NCBI GenBank assembly: GCA_963797835.1
Contig: CAWCRN010000027.1
Coordinates: forward strand, 248,001-312,000
Source of the DNA: JBDTSW01 sp963797835
GTDB lineage: Bacteria > Actinomycetota > Thermoleophilia > Solirubrobacterales > 70-9
Reading direction: 5' to 3'
DNA length: 64,000 bases
Part shown: piece by piece, positions 45,589-54,860 of the stretch
Layout of the letters: each line of letters opens with the position of its first letter
Numbering within the stretch: position 1 is the stretch's first letter
Notes under the pieces: model-generated
Databases searched by the model: none
Seen by the model: the letters and a program-made list of their open reading frames with translations, nothing else
What the model was told of the DNA's origin: nothing
Program-made: the position numbers and the translations under genes

Positions 45589-46080
45589 TCACTCAGGCGT
45601 GAGGACGAGCAGCAGCCCGCCGTCGTCGTCGTAGGCGGGGAAGAGGTCGGCCACCGCCTCGGCGGGGCGGTCGCCCTCGGCGGTCACCCGTACGCGCTTC
45701 CCGAGCGAGCGCACCCCCCACTCGAGGGTGGTCTCGATCGGATCGGTGCTGCCGTTGCCGTCCGTGTCGGCCTCGGGGCCGCCATCGCCCTCGTCCTGCC
45801 ACTCCAGCCCCAGCACCTCGCGAACCGGACGGCCGATCACCTGCTCGTCGGAGAGGCCCGTCAGCTCGTAGCCGCCCTTGCCGATGTCGATCAGGCGGCC
45901 CTGCGCGTCGCAGGTGAAGAAGGCGGCGCCGGGCGCCGGGTAGTAGTCGTCGAGCAGCTCGAACAGGAACCCGAAACCGCACTTCGAGCAGCCCTTGGGC
46001 CGGTTCGAGAGACCCGCCGAGCGCTCGCCGCTCAGCTCCCGGTTTCCGCAGTTCGGGCAGATGAAGAAGGGCACGCCCAC
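45589..46080 (-). CDS. Zinc-ribbon and PAS-domain protein, unknown role
   Basis: 163 residues. N-terminal zinc ribbon with ICPNCGNRE and GCSKCGFGF (two Cys-x2-Cys pairs), then a PAS-like domain: DYYPAPGAAFFTCDAQGRL, DIGKGGYELTGLSDEQVIGR, VREVLGLEW, a charged insert, and the final strand GGLLLVLTPE. No output domain, so it may sense a ligand or redox state and act through a partner. It sits between secDF and ruvB on the same strand, without overlap. Confidence 0.7.
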   Translation of the reverse strand: MGVPFFICPNCGNRELSGERSAGLSNRPKGCSKCGFGFLFELLDDYYPAPGAAFFTCDAQGRLIDIGKGGYELTGLSDEQVIGRPVREVLGLEWQDEGDGGPEADTDGNGSTDPIETTLEWGVRSLGKRVRVTAEGDRPAEAVADLFPAYDDDGGLLLVLTPE

Positions 46081-46125
46081 AGGCTAGCGACCACGACCTA
46101 AGGGAACCCTCAGCGCCGAGTGGCC

Positions 46126-47245
46126 TCAGAACAGGCTGCCGGCTTCCTCAGGGAGCGCGACACCGAGGTGCTCCGCGCCTCGTGCCGTGATCACGCGGCC
46201 GCGCTGGGTCTTCTTGATCAGCCCCTGCTGGAGCAGGTAGGGCTCGTAGACGTCCTCGATCGTGTCGGGCTCCTCGTCGACCACGGCCGCGAGCGTGGTC
46301 AGGCCCACCGGTCCCCCGGAGAACTTGACGGCGATGGCCTCGAGGATCGCGCGGTCGTGGCGATCGAGCCCCAGCGGATCGACCTCCAGCAGCCCCAGCG
46401 CCTCGTCCGCGACCTCGGCGGTGATCACTCCGCCGCCGCGGACCTCGGCGAAGTCGCGGACCCGTTTCAACAGGCGGTTGGCGACGCGGGGCGTGCCGCG
46501 CGAGCGCTCCGCGATCGCGGTCGCGCCGTCGGGCTCGACCTCGACGTCGAGGATCCCCGCGCTGCGCACGACGATGCTGGCGAGGTCGCCGGCGTCGTAG
46601 TGCTCGAGGCGATGCGAGACCCCGAACCGGTCGAACAGCGGCTTCGAGAGCAGGCCCGCCCGCGTCGTGGCGCCGATCAGCGTGAACGGGGGCAGATCCA
46701 GCGTGACGGTGCGAGCGCCGGCGCCCTGGCCCAAGACGATCGGCAGCCGGCGGTCCTCCATCGCCGGGTAGAGCGTCTCCTCGACCGCGGGGTTCAGGCG
46801 GTGGACCTCGTCGATGAAGAAGACGGCGCCGGGCTCGAGCGCGGTCAGGAAGGATGCGATATCGCCCTTGCGCTCGAGGGCAGGGCCCGCCGTCTGAACG
46901 AGCGGCGCCTCCAGCTCGGCGGCGACGATGTACGCGAGCGACGTCTTGCCGAGTCCGGGCGGGCCCGCGAGCAGCACGTGGTCGAGCGCCTCACCACGCC
47001 TCCGCGCCGCCTCGATGAAGACCTCCAGCTGACCCGTGACCTGCTCCTGGTTCACGAAGTCCGCGAGGGTCGAGCGGGCGAAGCGAGCGGTCGAGCTCAT
47101 CGTCGGCACCCGCGACGCGGATCTCGGCCATCGAGGGGTCAGACCCGTGTGGCTGTTCGGGCTCCGTACCCACCGAGACCCCGGGGTCTGACCCCTCGGG
47201 CGGCTCGGGACCGTCGGCGAAGTTGGGGTCGCGCGAGATGGTCAT
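46126..47245 (-). CDS. ruvB: Holliday junction branch-migration ATPase RuvB (frameshifted, repeat-bearing N-terminus)
   Basis: AAA+ motor. Walker A LLAGPPGLGKTSLAYI, Walker B FFIDEVHRLNP, sensor ATTRAGLLSKPLFDRFG, and the C-terminal winged helix (AAVVDEEPDTIEDVYEP ... GRVITARGAEHLG). The start of the fold (ELDRSLRP then TLADFVNQEQV) is split by a one-base slip near 47070. Upstream, an in-frame ATG at 47245 overlaps the ruvA stop and would add a tail with two Gly-Ser-Asp-Pro units from palindromic repeats; the alternative start is MAEIRVAGADDEL at 47131. Operon with ruvA and ruvC. Confidence 0.92.
47132..47198. repeat. GGGGTC(A/T)GACCCC inverted-repeat element at the ruvA/ruvB junction
   Basis: Perfect 15-bp arms CGAGGGGTCAGACCC (47132-47146) and GGGTCTGACCCCTCG (47184-47198) enclose 37 bp. 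Both arms read Gly-Ser-Asp-Pro in the ruvB frame. Same core as the nusA repeats and similar two-arm layout to the nrnA/truB element. Confidence 0.82.
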
Positions 47246-47841
47246 GGCGAGCCGCCCGCTGCGGCGCCGGCCTTCCTGAGCGCCGACGAGATCAGGATCT
47301 CGGCCGACTCGCCGTCGACGCCGTCGAGCAGCTTGTCCGCTTCGGTGAGCGTGTAGCCGAGGTGCATGAGGCCGTCGCGGGCCTCCGACCGCGGGTCGTC
47401 CGGGTCCGTCGCACCGGGTGCCCCGCCCTCCTCCAGCTCGCCGGCCACCTTCTCGCGCAGCTCGACGATGACGCGCTCGGAGGTGCGCTTGCCGATCCCT
47501 GGCACCGCCTGGAAGCGCTTGGCGTCGCCGGCCGCGATCGCCTTCAGGAGCTCGCGCGGGGTGCCGCCGGAGAGGATGGCGATCGCGACCTTGGGGCCCA
47601 CGCCGGAGACCGAGGTCAGGCTGAGGAAGAGGTCGCGCTCCTCCTCGCTCGCGAAGCCGTACAGCTGGATCGCGTCGTCGCGGGCCACGAGGTGTGCGTG
47701 CAGGGTCGCGTGCTTGCCACGGGCCGGTACCGCCTTCAGCGTCTCGGCCGACACCGCCAGCCGGTAGCCGACCCCGCTGGCGTCGATCACGACGTGATCG
47801 GGCCGCCGCACCAGCACCTCGCCCGAGACCGAGGCGATCAC
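47242..47841 (-). CDS. ruvA: Holliday junction DNA helicase subunit RuvA
   Basis: 199 residues from a GTG at 47841 overlapping the ruvC stop. OB domain (VIASVSGEVLVRRPDHVVID, YRLAVSAETL), two helix-hairpin-helix motifs (SVSGVGPKVAIAIL and AVPGIGKRTSERVIVEL) that grip the junction, and the C-terminal RuvB-contacting domain (EARDGLMHLGYTLTEADKLL). Uninterrupted. Order ruvC-ruvA-ruvB as in most actinobacteria. Confidence 0.94.
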   Translation of the reverse strand: MIASVSGEVLVRRPDHVVIDASGVGYRLAVSAETLKAVPARGKHATLHAHLVARDDAIQLYGFASEEERDLFLSLTSVSGVGPKVAIAILSGGTPRELLKAIAAGDAKRFQAVPGIGKRTSERVIVELREKVAGELEEGGAPGATDPDDPRSEARDGLMHLGYTLTEADKLLDGVDGESAEILISSALRKAGAAAGGSP

Positions 47842-48389
47842 AGCGCCTCCCCCGCGAGCCCGTCGACGGACAGGGGCGGGCCGCCCTCGCGGGCCACCGG
47901 GGCGAAGGCGTGCGCCGGCCGCGTGTGGCTGGCGTGACAGATCGCGACGGCTAGGGCGTCGGCGGCGTGGTCGGACTCGGGCGGGCTCGGCAGGCCGAGC
48001 AGCGAGCCGACCATGTGCTGCACCTGTGCCTTGGCCGCGGCCCCGGAGCCGCAGACCGACATCTTCACGGCCTGCGGCGTGTAGTCGAAGGTGGGGACGT
48101 CGCGCTGGGCCGCCGCCAGCATCGCCACCCCGCGCGCCTGGCCGACCGCGATCGCCGAGCGCGCGTTCCGGCCGAAGTAGAGGTCCTCGAGCGCGACCGC
48201 GACCGGCTCGTGCCACTCGATCAGCTCGGCGAGCGCCTCGTGGATCCGGGCGAGGCGGCCACCCGCCGGCGCCCCCGCGGGCGCCTCGATCACGCCGCCG
48301 TCGATGGCGCTCATGCGCCCGCCCGCCACGCGCACCACGCCGAAGCCCGTGCTCGCGACGCCAGGGTCGATGCCCATGACCACGATCAT
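47838..48389 (-). CDS. ruvC: Crossover junction endodeoxyribonuclease RuvC
   Basis: 183 residues. RNase H-like fold with catalytic acidic residues in MGIDPGVASTGFGVV, VALEDLYFGRNARSA and ESDHAADALAVAICHA; TPQAVKMSVCGSGAA is the DNA-binding loop region. Start at the ATG at 48389 (a second ATG lies at 48377). Begins 93 bp downstream of yebC. Confidence 0.94.
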   Translation of the reverse strand: MIVVMGIDPGVASTGFGVVRVAGGRMSAIDGGVIEAPAGAPAGGRLARIHEALAELIEWHEPVAVALEDLYFGRNARSAIAVGQARGVAMLAAAQRDVPTFDYTPQAVKMSVCGSGAAAKAQVQHMVGSLLGLPSPPESDHAADALAVAICHASHTRPAHAFAPVAREGGPPLSVDGLAGEAL

Positions 48390-48409
48390 CCGTACTGATT
48401 CTGGAACCG

Positions 48410-48433
48410 CGCCCGGATGCCTCTTTCCGGGCG
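48410..48433. other. Hairpin in the yebC-ruvC gap
   Basis: CGCCCGGA at 48410-48417 pairs perfectly with TCCGGGCG at 48426-48433 around an 8-base loop. No T run on either side. A further GACCCC/GGGTC pair lies at about 48469-48485 next to the yebC stop. Could slow or partly end transcription between yebC and ruvC. Confidence 0.4.
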
Positions 48434-48482
48434 GGCCGTCGGAATAGAAGATGGGAGCACCGTAGCCTGACCCCCTCCCGGG

Positions 48483-49241
48483 TCAAGCCGCCGCCTCGGC
48501 CTCCTCCAAGAGCGCCTCGGGGATGTCGAAGTTCGCGTGGACGGAGTCGACGTCGTCGTGGTCGTCGAGTGCGTCCATCAGGCGAACGAGCGCGCGAGCC
48601 TCGGCCGGCTCGGCGATCTCAACGGTGCTGTTCGGCTCCATGGTCAGCTCGGCCGACTCCACCTCGACCCCGGACTCGCCGAGCGCCGCGCGCACGGCGG
48701 CGAGGTCCTCGGCGGCGCTCAGCACGCGCAGCGAGTCGCCGTCGGCTCGAACGTCCTCGGCCCCGGCGTCGATGGCAGCCAGCAGGTCGTCCTCGGAGTA
48801 GCGCGAGCCGTCGACGGTGATCGCGCCACGCTTCTCGAACTGCCAGGCGACCGATCCGGGCTCGCCCAGGCTGCCGCCGTTCTTGTCGAACGCGTTGCGG
48901 ACCTCCGAACCGGTCCGGTTTCGGTTGTCGGTGAGCGTCTCGACCAGCACCGCCACCCCACCGGGCCCGTAGCCCTCATAGACCACCCGCTCGATCTCGG
49001 CGTCGGCGCCACCCGCGCCCGTGCCCTTGTCGATCGCCCGCTGGATGTTGTCCTTGGGCATCGAGTAGCTGCGCGCCTTCTCGATCGCCGCAGCGAGCGT
49101 GTGGTTCGCGGCGGGGTCCCCCCCGCCCTCACGCGCGGCCACCTGGATCGCCCGCGCCAGCTTCGTGAACAGCTGGCCCCGCTTGGCGTCGGAGGCCGCC
49201 TTCTTGTGCTTGATCGAGGACCACTTCGAGTGCCCGGACAT
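48483..49241 (-). CDS. yebC: YebC/PmpR-family protein
   Basis: 252 residues starting MSGHSKWSSIKHKKAASDAK, with FTKLARAIQVAAREGGGDPA, NIQRAIDKGTG, YEGYGPGGVAVLVETLTDN and a C-terminal MDALDDHDDVDSVHANFD. Classically annotated as a transcriptional regulator; recent work on relatives points to a translation-rescue role at difficult peptide stretches. Lies upstream of ruvCAB as in many bacteria. Confidence 0.94.
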   Translation of the reverse strand: MSGHSKWSSIKHKKAASDAKRGQLFTKLARAIQVAAREGGGDPAANHTLAAAIEKARSYSMPKDNIQRAIDKGTGAGGADAEIERVVYEGYGPGGVAVLVETLTDNRNRTGSEVRNAFDKNGGSLGEPGSVAWQFEKRGAITVDGSRYSEDDLLAAIDAGAEDVRADGDSLRVLSAAEDLAAVRAALGESGVEVESAELTMEPNSTVEIAEPAEARALVRLMDALDDHDDVDSVHANFDIPEALLEEAEAAA

Positions 49242-49270
49242 GGCCGGGATCTTAGGCGGGGTTGGCCTGG

Positions 49271-50540
49271 TCAGGGCCCCTTGCGCTCGAACGACCCCGG
49301 CGTCGCAGTCCTCGTCCGGCCTGGGCTTGCCGCGCTGGTCCTGTTTCGGGCAGGTCGCCGCGATCCGATGGCGCGCTCCCGCTCAGGAGCTTGACCGTCT
49401 TGGTCGGCCCGCCGTTGTCGGCCAGCGGCCCGATCAGCGCGTCGTTGGGCTCGGAGAGCGTGCCGCTGATCGAGCAGCGGTGCCGCTCCTGGAACTCTAC
49501 GACAATTCCGCCAGTGCCGGCGAAGGAGCCCGCGCACTGCTCACCGTCCCGCCCTGCCCAAGGCTGTTCGCGGCGATCAGCGTGTCGTCGAGGCCGAAGA
49601 CCGCGCCGCTGTGTTGGAAGATGCCTCCCCCGACCGCGATGTTCGACGTTGTCGGAGTTCGCTTGGTTGTAGGCGACGGTCGAGTTGTCGAGCGTGACCA
49701 TGGCGTCGTTGTCGCCCATGATGCCGCCGCCATCGTCGCTCGCCATGTTGCCGGCGACGGTCGAGTTCAAGAGCTCAACCGAGGGGTCTGTCCCAGCGGT
49801 GACGGCGCCGTCCGCAAGGATGCCCCCTCCCTTCGCGGCTAGGTTGCCGGAGATGGTCGAGGAGCGTATGACCGTCGCAGCAACGGACGGCGGCCCCAAT
49901 CCGGGCGACCGTGAGCTGAGGTGGACGCCGCCGCCCTCCGAGGCGTTGTTCTTGGCGATCGTGCTGTCCTTGATCGTCAGCTTCCCCGCGACAGATTCGA
50001 CGCCGCCTCCCAGTTCCGCCTCGTTGCCCTTGACGATGACACCCTCGAGCTTCAGCGCTTGACCGAAGGTGAGGATCCCACCGCCTAGGCTGCGGTCGTT
50101 GAACGTGCAGTTGAAGGGGTTGGCGCCCGGGTCCCCTCCCTTCAGTGTCAGCCCCTCGATCCTGACCGCGCCGGTCGTGCTGATGCCACAACCGATCGAG
50201 ATGGGCCGGTCGATGCCGTTGGCGTCGATCTTGGTCTCGCTTGCTCCCTCACCGCGGAGCTCCATCGGCGTGGATGGCTCGAGGTCTCCCCCGTCTCCGG
50301 GGAAGTCACCGGGGATCTCCAGCTCGTAGGTGCCCCTCGCGAGCACGACCTCGTCGCGCCCGCCCTTGTTGTTCGCCGCGCTGATCGCCTCCCGGAGCGA
50401 GCAGTTGTTGGGCTTGCACCGTTCGCCGGCGCCGGATCGTCGAAGCGGGTTGGCTCGAAGGTCGCCGCGTTTGCCGGTCCGGCCGGCGCCAAGCTCAAGG
50501 CAAGCAACATGCCCAGGCAGAGGTGGACTCGCCGGCACAT
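49271..50540 (-). CDS. CSLREA-domain secreted beta-helix protein (several frameshifts)
   Basis: Signal peptide MCRRVHLCLGMLLALSLAPA from the ATG at 50540, then FEPTRFDDPAP and, after a slip near 50440, the CSLREA box ERCKPNNCSLREAISAANN. Repeating GGGI/NSTV/GN units (GGGVESVAGKLTIKDSTIAK, VIRSSTISGNLAAKGGGI, NSTVAGNMASDDGGGI) form a right-handed parallel beta-helix. Slips near 49645, 49560, 49400 and 49290 are needed to reach the family ending (DCDAG then SFERKGP). Surface or secreted polysaccharide-related or adhesive role is a guess. A paralog lies at 56616. Confidence 0.75.
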
Positions 50541-50637
50541 CGCTAGGCGCCTTGGCGCTCGAACCAGAAATAGGCCCCCCCGCCGTGTCACGAACGCGAC
50601 TCTAGTGCGTGCGACGCCCCGTGTACAGGGCGCCGCC

Positions 50638-51741
50638 CTAGATCTTGAACTCGCCGTCCTCCTGGAACAGCTCCCCGTCGACCTCGATCCGCCCCCCCTG
50701 GCGCAGGTCGCAGACGAGGTCCGTGTGGATGGCCGACTCGTTCGTGCCGCCTGACTCGGGGTAGGAGGCGCCGACGGCCATGTGGACCGTGCCGCCGATC
50801 TTCTCGTCGAGGAGGACGTCGCGGGTGCCCCGGTCGATCCCGTAATTGGTCCCGATCCCGAGCTCGCCGAGGCGGCGGGCGCCCTCGTCGGTGTCGATGA
50901 GCTTGATCAGGTAGTCCTCGTTTCGCTCGGCCGAGGCGTCGACGATCTTGCCGCCCTCGAACTTGAAGCGGACGCCCGTGACCTCGCGCCCGCCGATAAC
51001 CGCCGGCAGGTGGAAGCTGACCTCGCCCTCGACCGAGTCCTCGACCGGGCCGGTGAAGAACTCGCCGTCGGGCATGTTCTGCTCGCCGTCGCAGGGGATG
51101 AACGTGCGGCCCTCGATCCCGAGGCGGATATCGGTACCCGGGGCGACCACGCGGACCTCGTTGTGGCCCTGGATCCAGTCGGCGAGGCGGTGGCACTCCT
51201 CGGAGGCGCGCTTCCAGGCCCCGAGCGGGTCGTCGTCGGTGGCCAGGCACGCGCCGAAGTAGAAGTCCTCGAACTCCTGGAGCGACATCTCTGCGTCGGA
51301 GGCGTGGCCGTTGGTCGGAAAGAGCGTGTAGACCCAGCGGTGCGAGCCCTCGGCGGCGCGGCGCATCGTCGTCTCCATCAGGTGCCGGGTCGCCGCCTGG
51401 CGCCTGGTCTGACGCTCCGGCTCGACTTGGGAGAGCTGCCGGGTGTTGGTCTCGGCGCCGATCGCGATCCGGCAGTCGGCCTCCTCGGCGGCCCACTCCG
51501 ACAGGGGCGAGACCCACTCGAGCTGGGCGTCGGATGCCCGTCGGTAGTAGGCCGCCGGCTGGCCCTCGAAGGCCATGGCGACGATGGGGTTGCCACCGGC
51601 GACGAGCACTTCCTCGTAGACGGCGGCAATCAGTGGCTCGGCCGCCGACGCACCCTCGATCACGCACGTCTCGCCCTCACCGACCCTGGTGGAGTAGCGG
51701 ACAAGGATCTTGGCCAGGTTTGTCACCCGCGGATCCCTCAC
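50638..51741 (-). CDS. M29-family aminopeptidase
   Basis: 367 residues, uninterrupted. Typical aminopeptidase T/AMPM29 layout: LAKILVRYSTRVGEGETCVI at the N-terminus, IEGRTFIPCDGEQNMPDGEF with the first metal ligand, FKFEGGKIVDASAERNEDYL, LGIGTNYGIDRGTRDVLLDE, then HMAVGASYPESGGTNESAIH and DLVCDL carrying the remaining His/Glu/Asp ligands. Two-metal exopeptidase, cytoplasmic. Its start nearly touches the pdxT stop, so it is probably the last gene of the pdxS-pdxT transcript. Confidence 0.88.
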   Translation of the reverse strand: MRDPRVTNLAKILVRYSTRVGEGETCVIEGASAAEPLIAAVYEEVLVAGGNPIVAMAFEGQPAAYYRRASDAQLEWVSPLSEWAAEEADCRIAIGAETNTRQLSQVEPERQTRRQAATRHLMETTMRRAAEGSHRWVYTLFPTNGHASDAEMSLQEFEDFYFGACLATDDDPLGAWKRASEECHRLADWIQGHNEVRVVAPGTDIRLGIEGRTFIPCDGEQNMPDGEFFTGPVEDSVEGEVSFHLPAVIGGREVTGVRFKFEGGKIVDASAERNEDYLIKLIDTDEGARRLGELGIGTNYGIDRGTRDVLLDEKIGGTVHMAVGASYPESGGTNESAIHTDLVCDLRQGGRIEVDGELFQEDGEFKI

Positions 51742-52379
51742 GACTCACCCTCCACTGCCCCCATTTGCCGGTCTGAATCTATACCGATCGAGCTCGCCAT
51801 TGCCATCAGCAGCGCGTGCAGGCGGGGATCGTCGGTCAGCTCGGGGTGAAACGAGCAGGCGAGGACGTTACCCTCGCGCACGGCCACGGGGTGACCGTCG
51901 AGCTCGGCCAGGACCTCCACTGTCGGCCCGCGGGACTCCACCCACGGCGCCCGGATGAAGACTGCTCGAAGGGGCTCGGGGCCGATACCTGTGATCACGA
52001 GGTCGGCCTCGAAGCTCGCGAGCTGGCGCCCGTACGCGTTGCGCCGGGCGGTCGCGTCGATGAGCCCGAGGTGGTTGCGGTCGCACACGATCAGGCCGGC
52101 GCACGTGCCCAGCAGCGGCCGCCCCGACTCGGCGTGAGTCCGGATCGCCGGCTCGAGTCGGTCGCGTTCGATCGCCTTCATGATCGTCGTCGACTCGCCC
52201 CCTGGGATGACGATCGCGTCGAGGCCCTCGAGCGCCTCTGGTGTGCGGGCCTCGACGGCCGCCGCTCCCAGCGTGCCGAGCATCCGCGCGTGGGCGGCGA
52301 AATCGCCCTGGCTGGCCAGGACGCCTACGCGCAGCCGCCTCCCGCCCGATTCCGCGGGCGGCGTGGCGGCGCCGGTCAA
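51738..52379 (-). CDS. pdxT: Pyridoxal 5'-phosphate synthase glutaminase subunit PdxT
   Basis: 213 residues. Class I-like glutaminase: VGVLASQGDFAAHARML, IVIPGGESTTIMKAI, nucleophile Cys in LLGTCAGLIVCD, and His/Glu in LACSFHPELTDDPRLH. Makes ammonia for PdxS in the DXP-independent vitamin B6 route. The usual ALQGxxxEH start reads ASQGDFAAH here, a small variation. Directly follows pdxS (1 bp gap). Confidence 0.93.
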   Translation of the reverse strand: MTGAATPPAESGGRRLRVGVLASQGDFAAHARMLGTLGAAAVEARTPEALEGLDAIVIPGGESTTIMKAIERDRLEPAIRTHAESGRPLLGTCAGLIVCDRNHLGLIDATARRNAYGRQLASFEADLVITGIGPEPLRAVFIRAPWVESRGPTVEVLAELDGHPVAVREGNVLACSFHPELTDDPRLHALLMAMASSIGIDSDRQMGAVEGES

Positions 52380-52380
52380 G

Positions 52381-53268
52381 CTAGGTCCCCCGCTGCTGGA
52401 GGAGCTCGCCGCGCTCGGCCAGCTCCGCGATGTCGTCGCCGCGCATCGGCTCGCCCAGCTCCATCGAGGCGGCGGCCACTCGGTCTGGATCGTCGGCGTG
52501 GGTCGTGGCCTCGACGATGGCGCGCGCTCGGCGCTCCGGATCGGAGGACTTGAAGATTCCCGAGCCGACGAAGTTGCCCTCGGCGCCGAGCTGCATGGTC
52601 AGCGCGGCGTCGGCGGGGGTAGCGATGCCACCGGCGCAGAACAGGGGGACCGGCAGCCAACCGAGCTCGGCCACCTCGCGGACCACCTCGAGCGGGGCGC
52701 GCAGCTCCTTGGCCTCGGCCGCCAGCTCCTCGGCGGGGAGCGTCTGCAGCCGCCTGATGCCGCCGACGATGCCGCGCAGGTGGCGAACGGCCTCGACGAT
52801 GTTGCCGGTGCCGGCCTCCCCCTTGGAGCGAATCATCGCCGCGCCCTCGCCGAGGCGCCGCAGCGCCTCGCCGAGGTCGGTCGCACCGCAGACGAATGGC
52901 ACGTCGAACGCGAGCTTGTCGATGTGGTTGGCCTCGTCAGCCGGGGTCAGCACCTCGGACTCGTCGATGTAGTCGACCTCGAGGGACTGCAGCACCTGGG
53001 CCTCGGCGAAGTGGCCGATCCTGGCCTTCGCCATGACCGGGATCGTCACGGCCTCCTGAATTCCCTTGATCATCGACGGGTCGCTCATCCGCGCGACGCC
53101 GCCATCGCGGCGGATGTCGGCGGGCACGCGCTCGAGTGCCATCACCGCGACGGCACCCGCGTCCTCAGCGATCCGCGCCTGGTCGGGCGTGACCACGTCC
53201 ATGATCACCCCGCCCTTCAGCATCTCGGCGAGGCCGCGCTTGACCCGGAATGTCGCGCGTTCGGTCAC
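52381..53268 (-). CDS. pdxS: Pyridoxal 5'-phosphate synthase lyase subunit PdxS
   Basis: 295 residues from a GTG at 53268 (VTERATFRVKRGLAEMLKGG). An in-frame start at 53313 adds 15 residues without homology. TIM barrel with catalytic lysines in VIMDVVTPDQA/MLKGGVIM and VPFVCGATDLGEALRR, phosphate-binding GEAGTGNIVEAVRH, and VPLFCAGGIATPADAALTMQ. Joins ribose-5-P, glyceraldehyde-3-P and ammonia into PLP. Operon pdxS-pdxT. Confidence 0.95.
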   Translation of the reverse strand: MTERATFRVKRGLAEMLKGGVIMDVVTPDQARIAEDAGAVAVMALERVPADIRRDGGVARMSDPSMIKGIQEAVTIPVMAKARIGHFAEAQVLQSLEVDYIDESEVLTPADEANHIDKLAFDVPFVCGATDLGEALRRLGEGAAMIRSKGEAGTGNIVEAVRHLRGIVGGIRRLQTLPAEELAAEAKELRAPLEVVREVAELGWLPVPLFCAGGIATPADAALTMQLGAEGNFVGSGIFKSSDPERRARAIVEATTHADDPDRVAAASMELGEPMRGDDIAELAERGELLQQRGT

Positions 53269-53352
53269 GCGGGCAAGGATACGAGACCGAAACCCCCCGG
53301 ACAGGAGAAACAATCCGGGGCCGTACTACCCGGGAGCCGAGAATGCCTCGGT

Positions 53353-54255
53353 CTACTTCAGCTTGAGGATGCGGATGCGGTCGGCGAAGGCGCCCTTGTC
53401 GCGCGCGTAGACGCCGTGGGCGAGCGCCTGGACGATCGCCAGCAGGCTGGTGTTCGAACGAGTGAAGGAGGGACCGTTCGAGGAGTAGTAGAGCGTCAGG
53501 TCGGAGTACTCGCCGATGTCGGACAGGGTGGCGTCGGTGATCGACATCGTGGTCGCGCGCCGGTGCTTCGCCAGCTTCATGGCGCGGACGACGATCGGGT
53601 GGCAGCGCCCCGCTGAGAAGGCGATCACGAGGCTGTCCTCGTCGACTCGCGAGAGGCGGGTGATGGAGTCCTGGCGCGGGCTGGCGATCACCTCGGCGCG
53701 GATGTCGAGCAGGGCCAGCAGATGACGCAGGTAGCTGGCGAAGAAGGCGAGCTGGTCGAGCCCGACGATCATCACCCGGTGCGCGCCGGCAAGCGCCGTC
53801 ACGCAGGCCTCGACCTGCTCGCGGGTGAGGTTTCGCACGGTCTCCTCGACATTGGCGTGGTCGGCGGCCAGCGAGGCCTCGAACTCGGAGTGGTCGAAGT
53901 CGAACAGCGGACCACCGCCTCCAACGCCCTCCGCCTCACGGTGGCGGTACTCCTCGATCGCCGCCTGCTGAAGCTCGGGGTAGCCCTCGAAGCCGAGCGC
54001 CTGGGAGAAGCGAACGACCGTGGATGAAGACGTGTCGGCGCGGCGCGCCAGTTCCTCGGCCGTCTGAAAGGCGGCCTCGTCGAGGTGGTCGACGATGTAG
54101 CGGGCGACGTCCTTCTGCGACCGCGAGAACTCGTCGAAGCGCTCGGTGATGTAGGCGGAGAGCGTCTTCCCGTTGGGCCGGGACGAGCGGCCGCGCGTGG
54201 CGGACGAGCCCGTCTTGGGGGTGGCGGGGCGGGACTTGGTCGCGGTCTTGCTCAC
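53353..54255 (-). CDS. MurR/RpiR-family transcriptional regulator
   Basis: 300 residues from a GTG at 54255. After a basic low-complexity N-terminus (KTATKSRPATPKTGSSATRG) comes the RpiR HTH: EFSRSQKDVARYIVDHLDEA and TSSSTVVRFSQALGFEGYPEL. The SIS sugar-isomerase domain follows: VEACVTALAGAHRVMIVGLD, LVIAFSAGRCHPIVVRAMKL. Such regulators sense phosphosugars. The target may be local (pdxS upstream in the opposite sense of reading order) or elsewhere; nothing in the sequence decides it. A longer open reading to 54732 covers non-homologous text. Confidence 0.86.
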   Translation of the reverse strand: MSKTATKSRPATPKTGSSATRGRSSRPNGKTLSAYITERFDEFSRSQKDVARYIVDHLDEAAFQTAEELARRADTSSSTVVRFSQALGFEGYPELQQAAIEEYRHREAEGVGGGGPLFDFDHSEFEASLAADHANVEETVRNLTREQVEACVTALAGAHRVMIVGLDQLAFFASYLRHLLALLDIRAEVIASPRQDSITRLSRVDEDSLVIAFSAGRCHPIVVRAMKLAKHRRATTMSITDATLSDIGEYSDLTLYYSSNGPSFTRSNTSLLAIVQALAHGVYARDKGAFADRIRILKLK

Positions 54256-54361
54256 GGCCGGATGTTTCGCCTCCGCCCCGGGTTTCCCTTCCGTTGCTGC
54301 AGGGGATTTTCCAGTCGCCGGGCCGCACGCGGGCCCTTGCACCGGCGCCCGCGCCCCGCCG

Positions 54362-54805
54362 ATGTGGTTGGATCGCGCGCGAATGGAGGCCGAGCAGGCC
54401 TTGCGCCTGACCAACCGCAACATGATCGCGTTCGACCTCGCGCTCGGCTCGGCGGCCCTGCTCGCGCCCTCCGCGACGCTGCGCGTCCTTGGCCACGCGG
54501 AGCCGTCGTCCGACGCAAAGCAGCTGTTCCGCCGCTGCGGACCGATCTGGCTCACCTTCGCCGCCGGCCACCTGGTGGCCGAGCGCCGCGACGAGCCCGA
54601 GGATTGGTGGGCGCTCGCGTGGCTGCGGGGGACCGAGGTGGCCACGGACATCGTCTGGTCGGCCTCCCCCGCCTTCACCCGCCCCGGCGCCCGCGCCGGG
54701 CTCTGGTTCGCGGGCGCCTGCAACCTCGGCATGGCGCTCGGCTTCGGGTGGCTGGCGCGCGAGCAGGCGAAGCCGCGCCGCCGCCGGCTGCTCCGCCGCC
54801 GCTAG
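54362..54805 (+). CDS. Hypothetical membrane protein
   Basis: 147 residues from an ATG at 54362 (alternative 54383). Hydrophobic segments NMIAFDLALGSAALLAPSAT, PIWLTFAAGHLVAE and ARAGLWFAGACNLGMALGFG suggest three or four membrane helices, then a basic tail RRRRLLRRR. No family recognised. Divergent from the RpiR regulator. Confidence 0.55.
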   Translation: MWLDRARMEAEQALRLTNRNMIAFDLALGSAALLAPSATLRVLGHAEPSSDAKQLFRRCGPIWLTFAAGHLVAERRDEPEDWWALAWLRGTEVATDIVWSASPAFTRPGARAGLWFAGACNLGMALGFGWLAREQAKPRRRRLLRRR

Positions 54806-54860
54806 AGCCGCGGCCGTCCCGCCCTGGCCTCTACAGGGGCACTCCGGACGTTCAGTGCGC

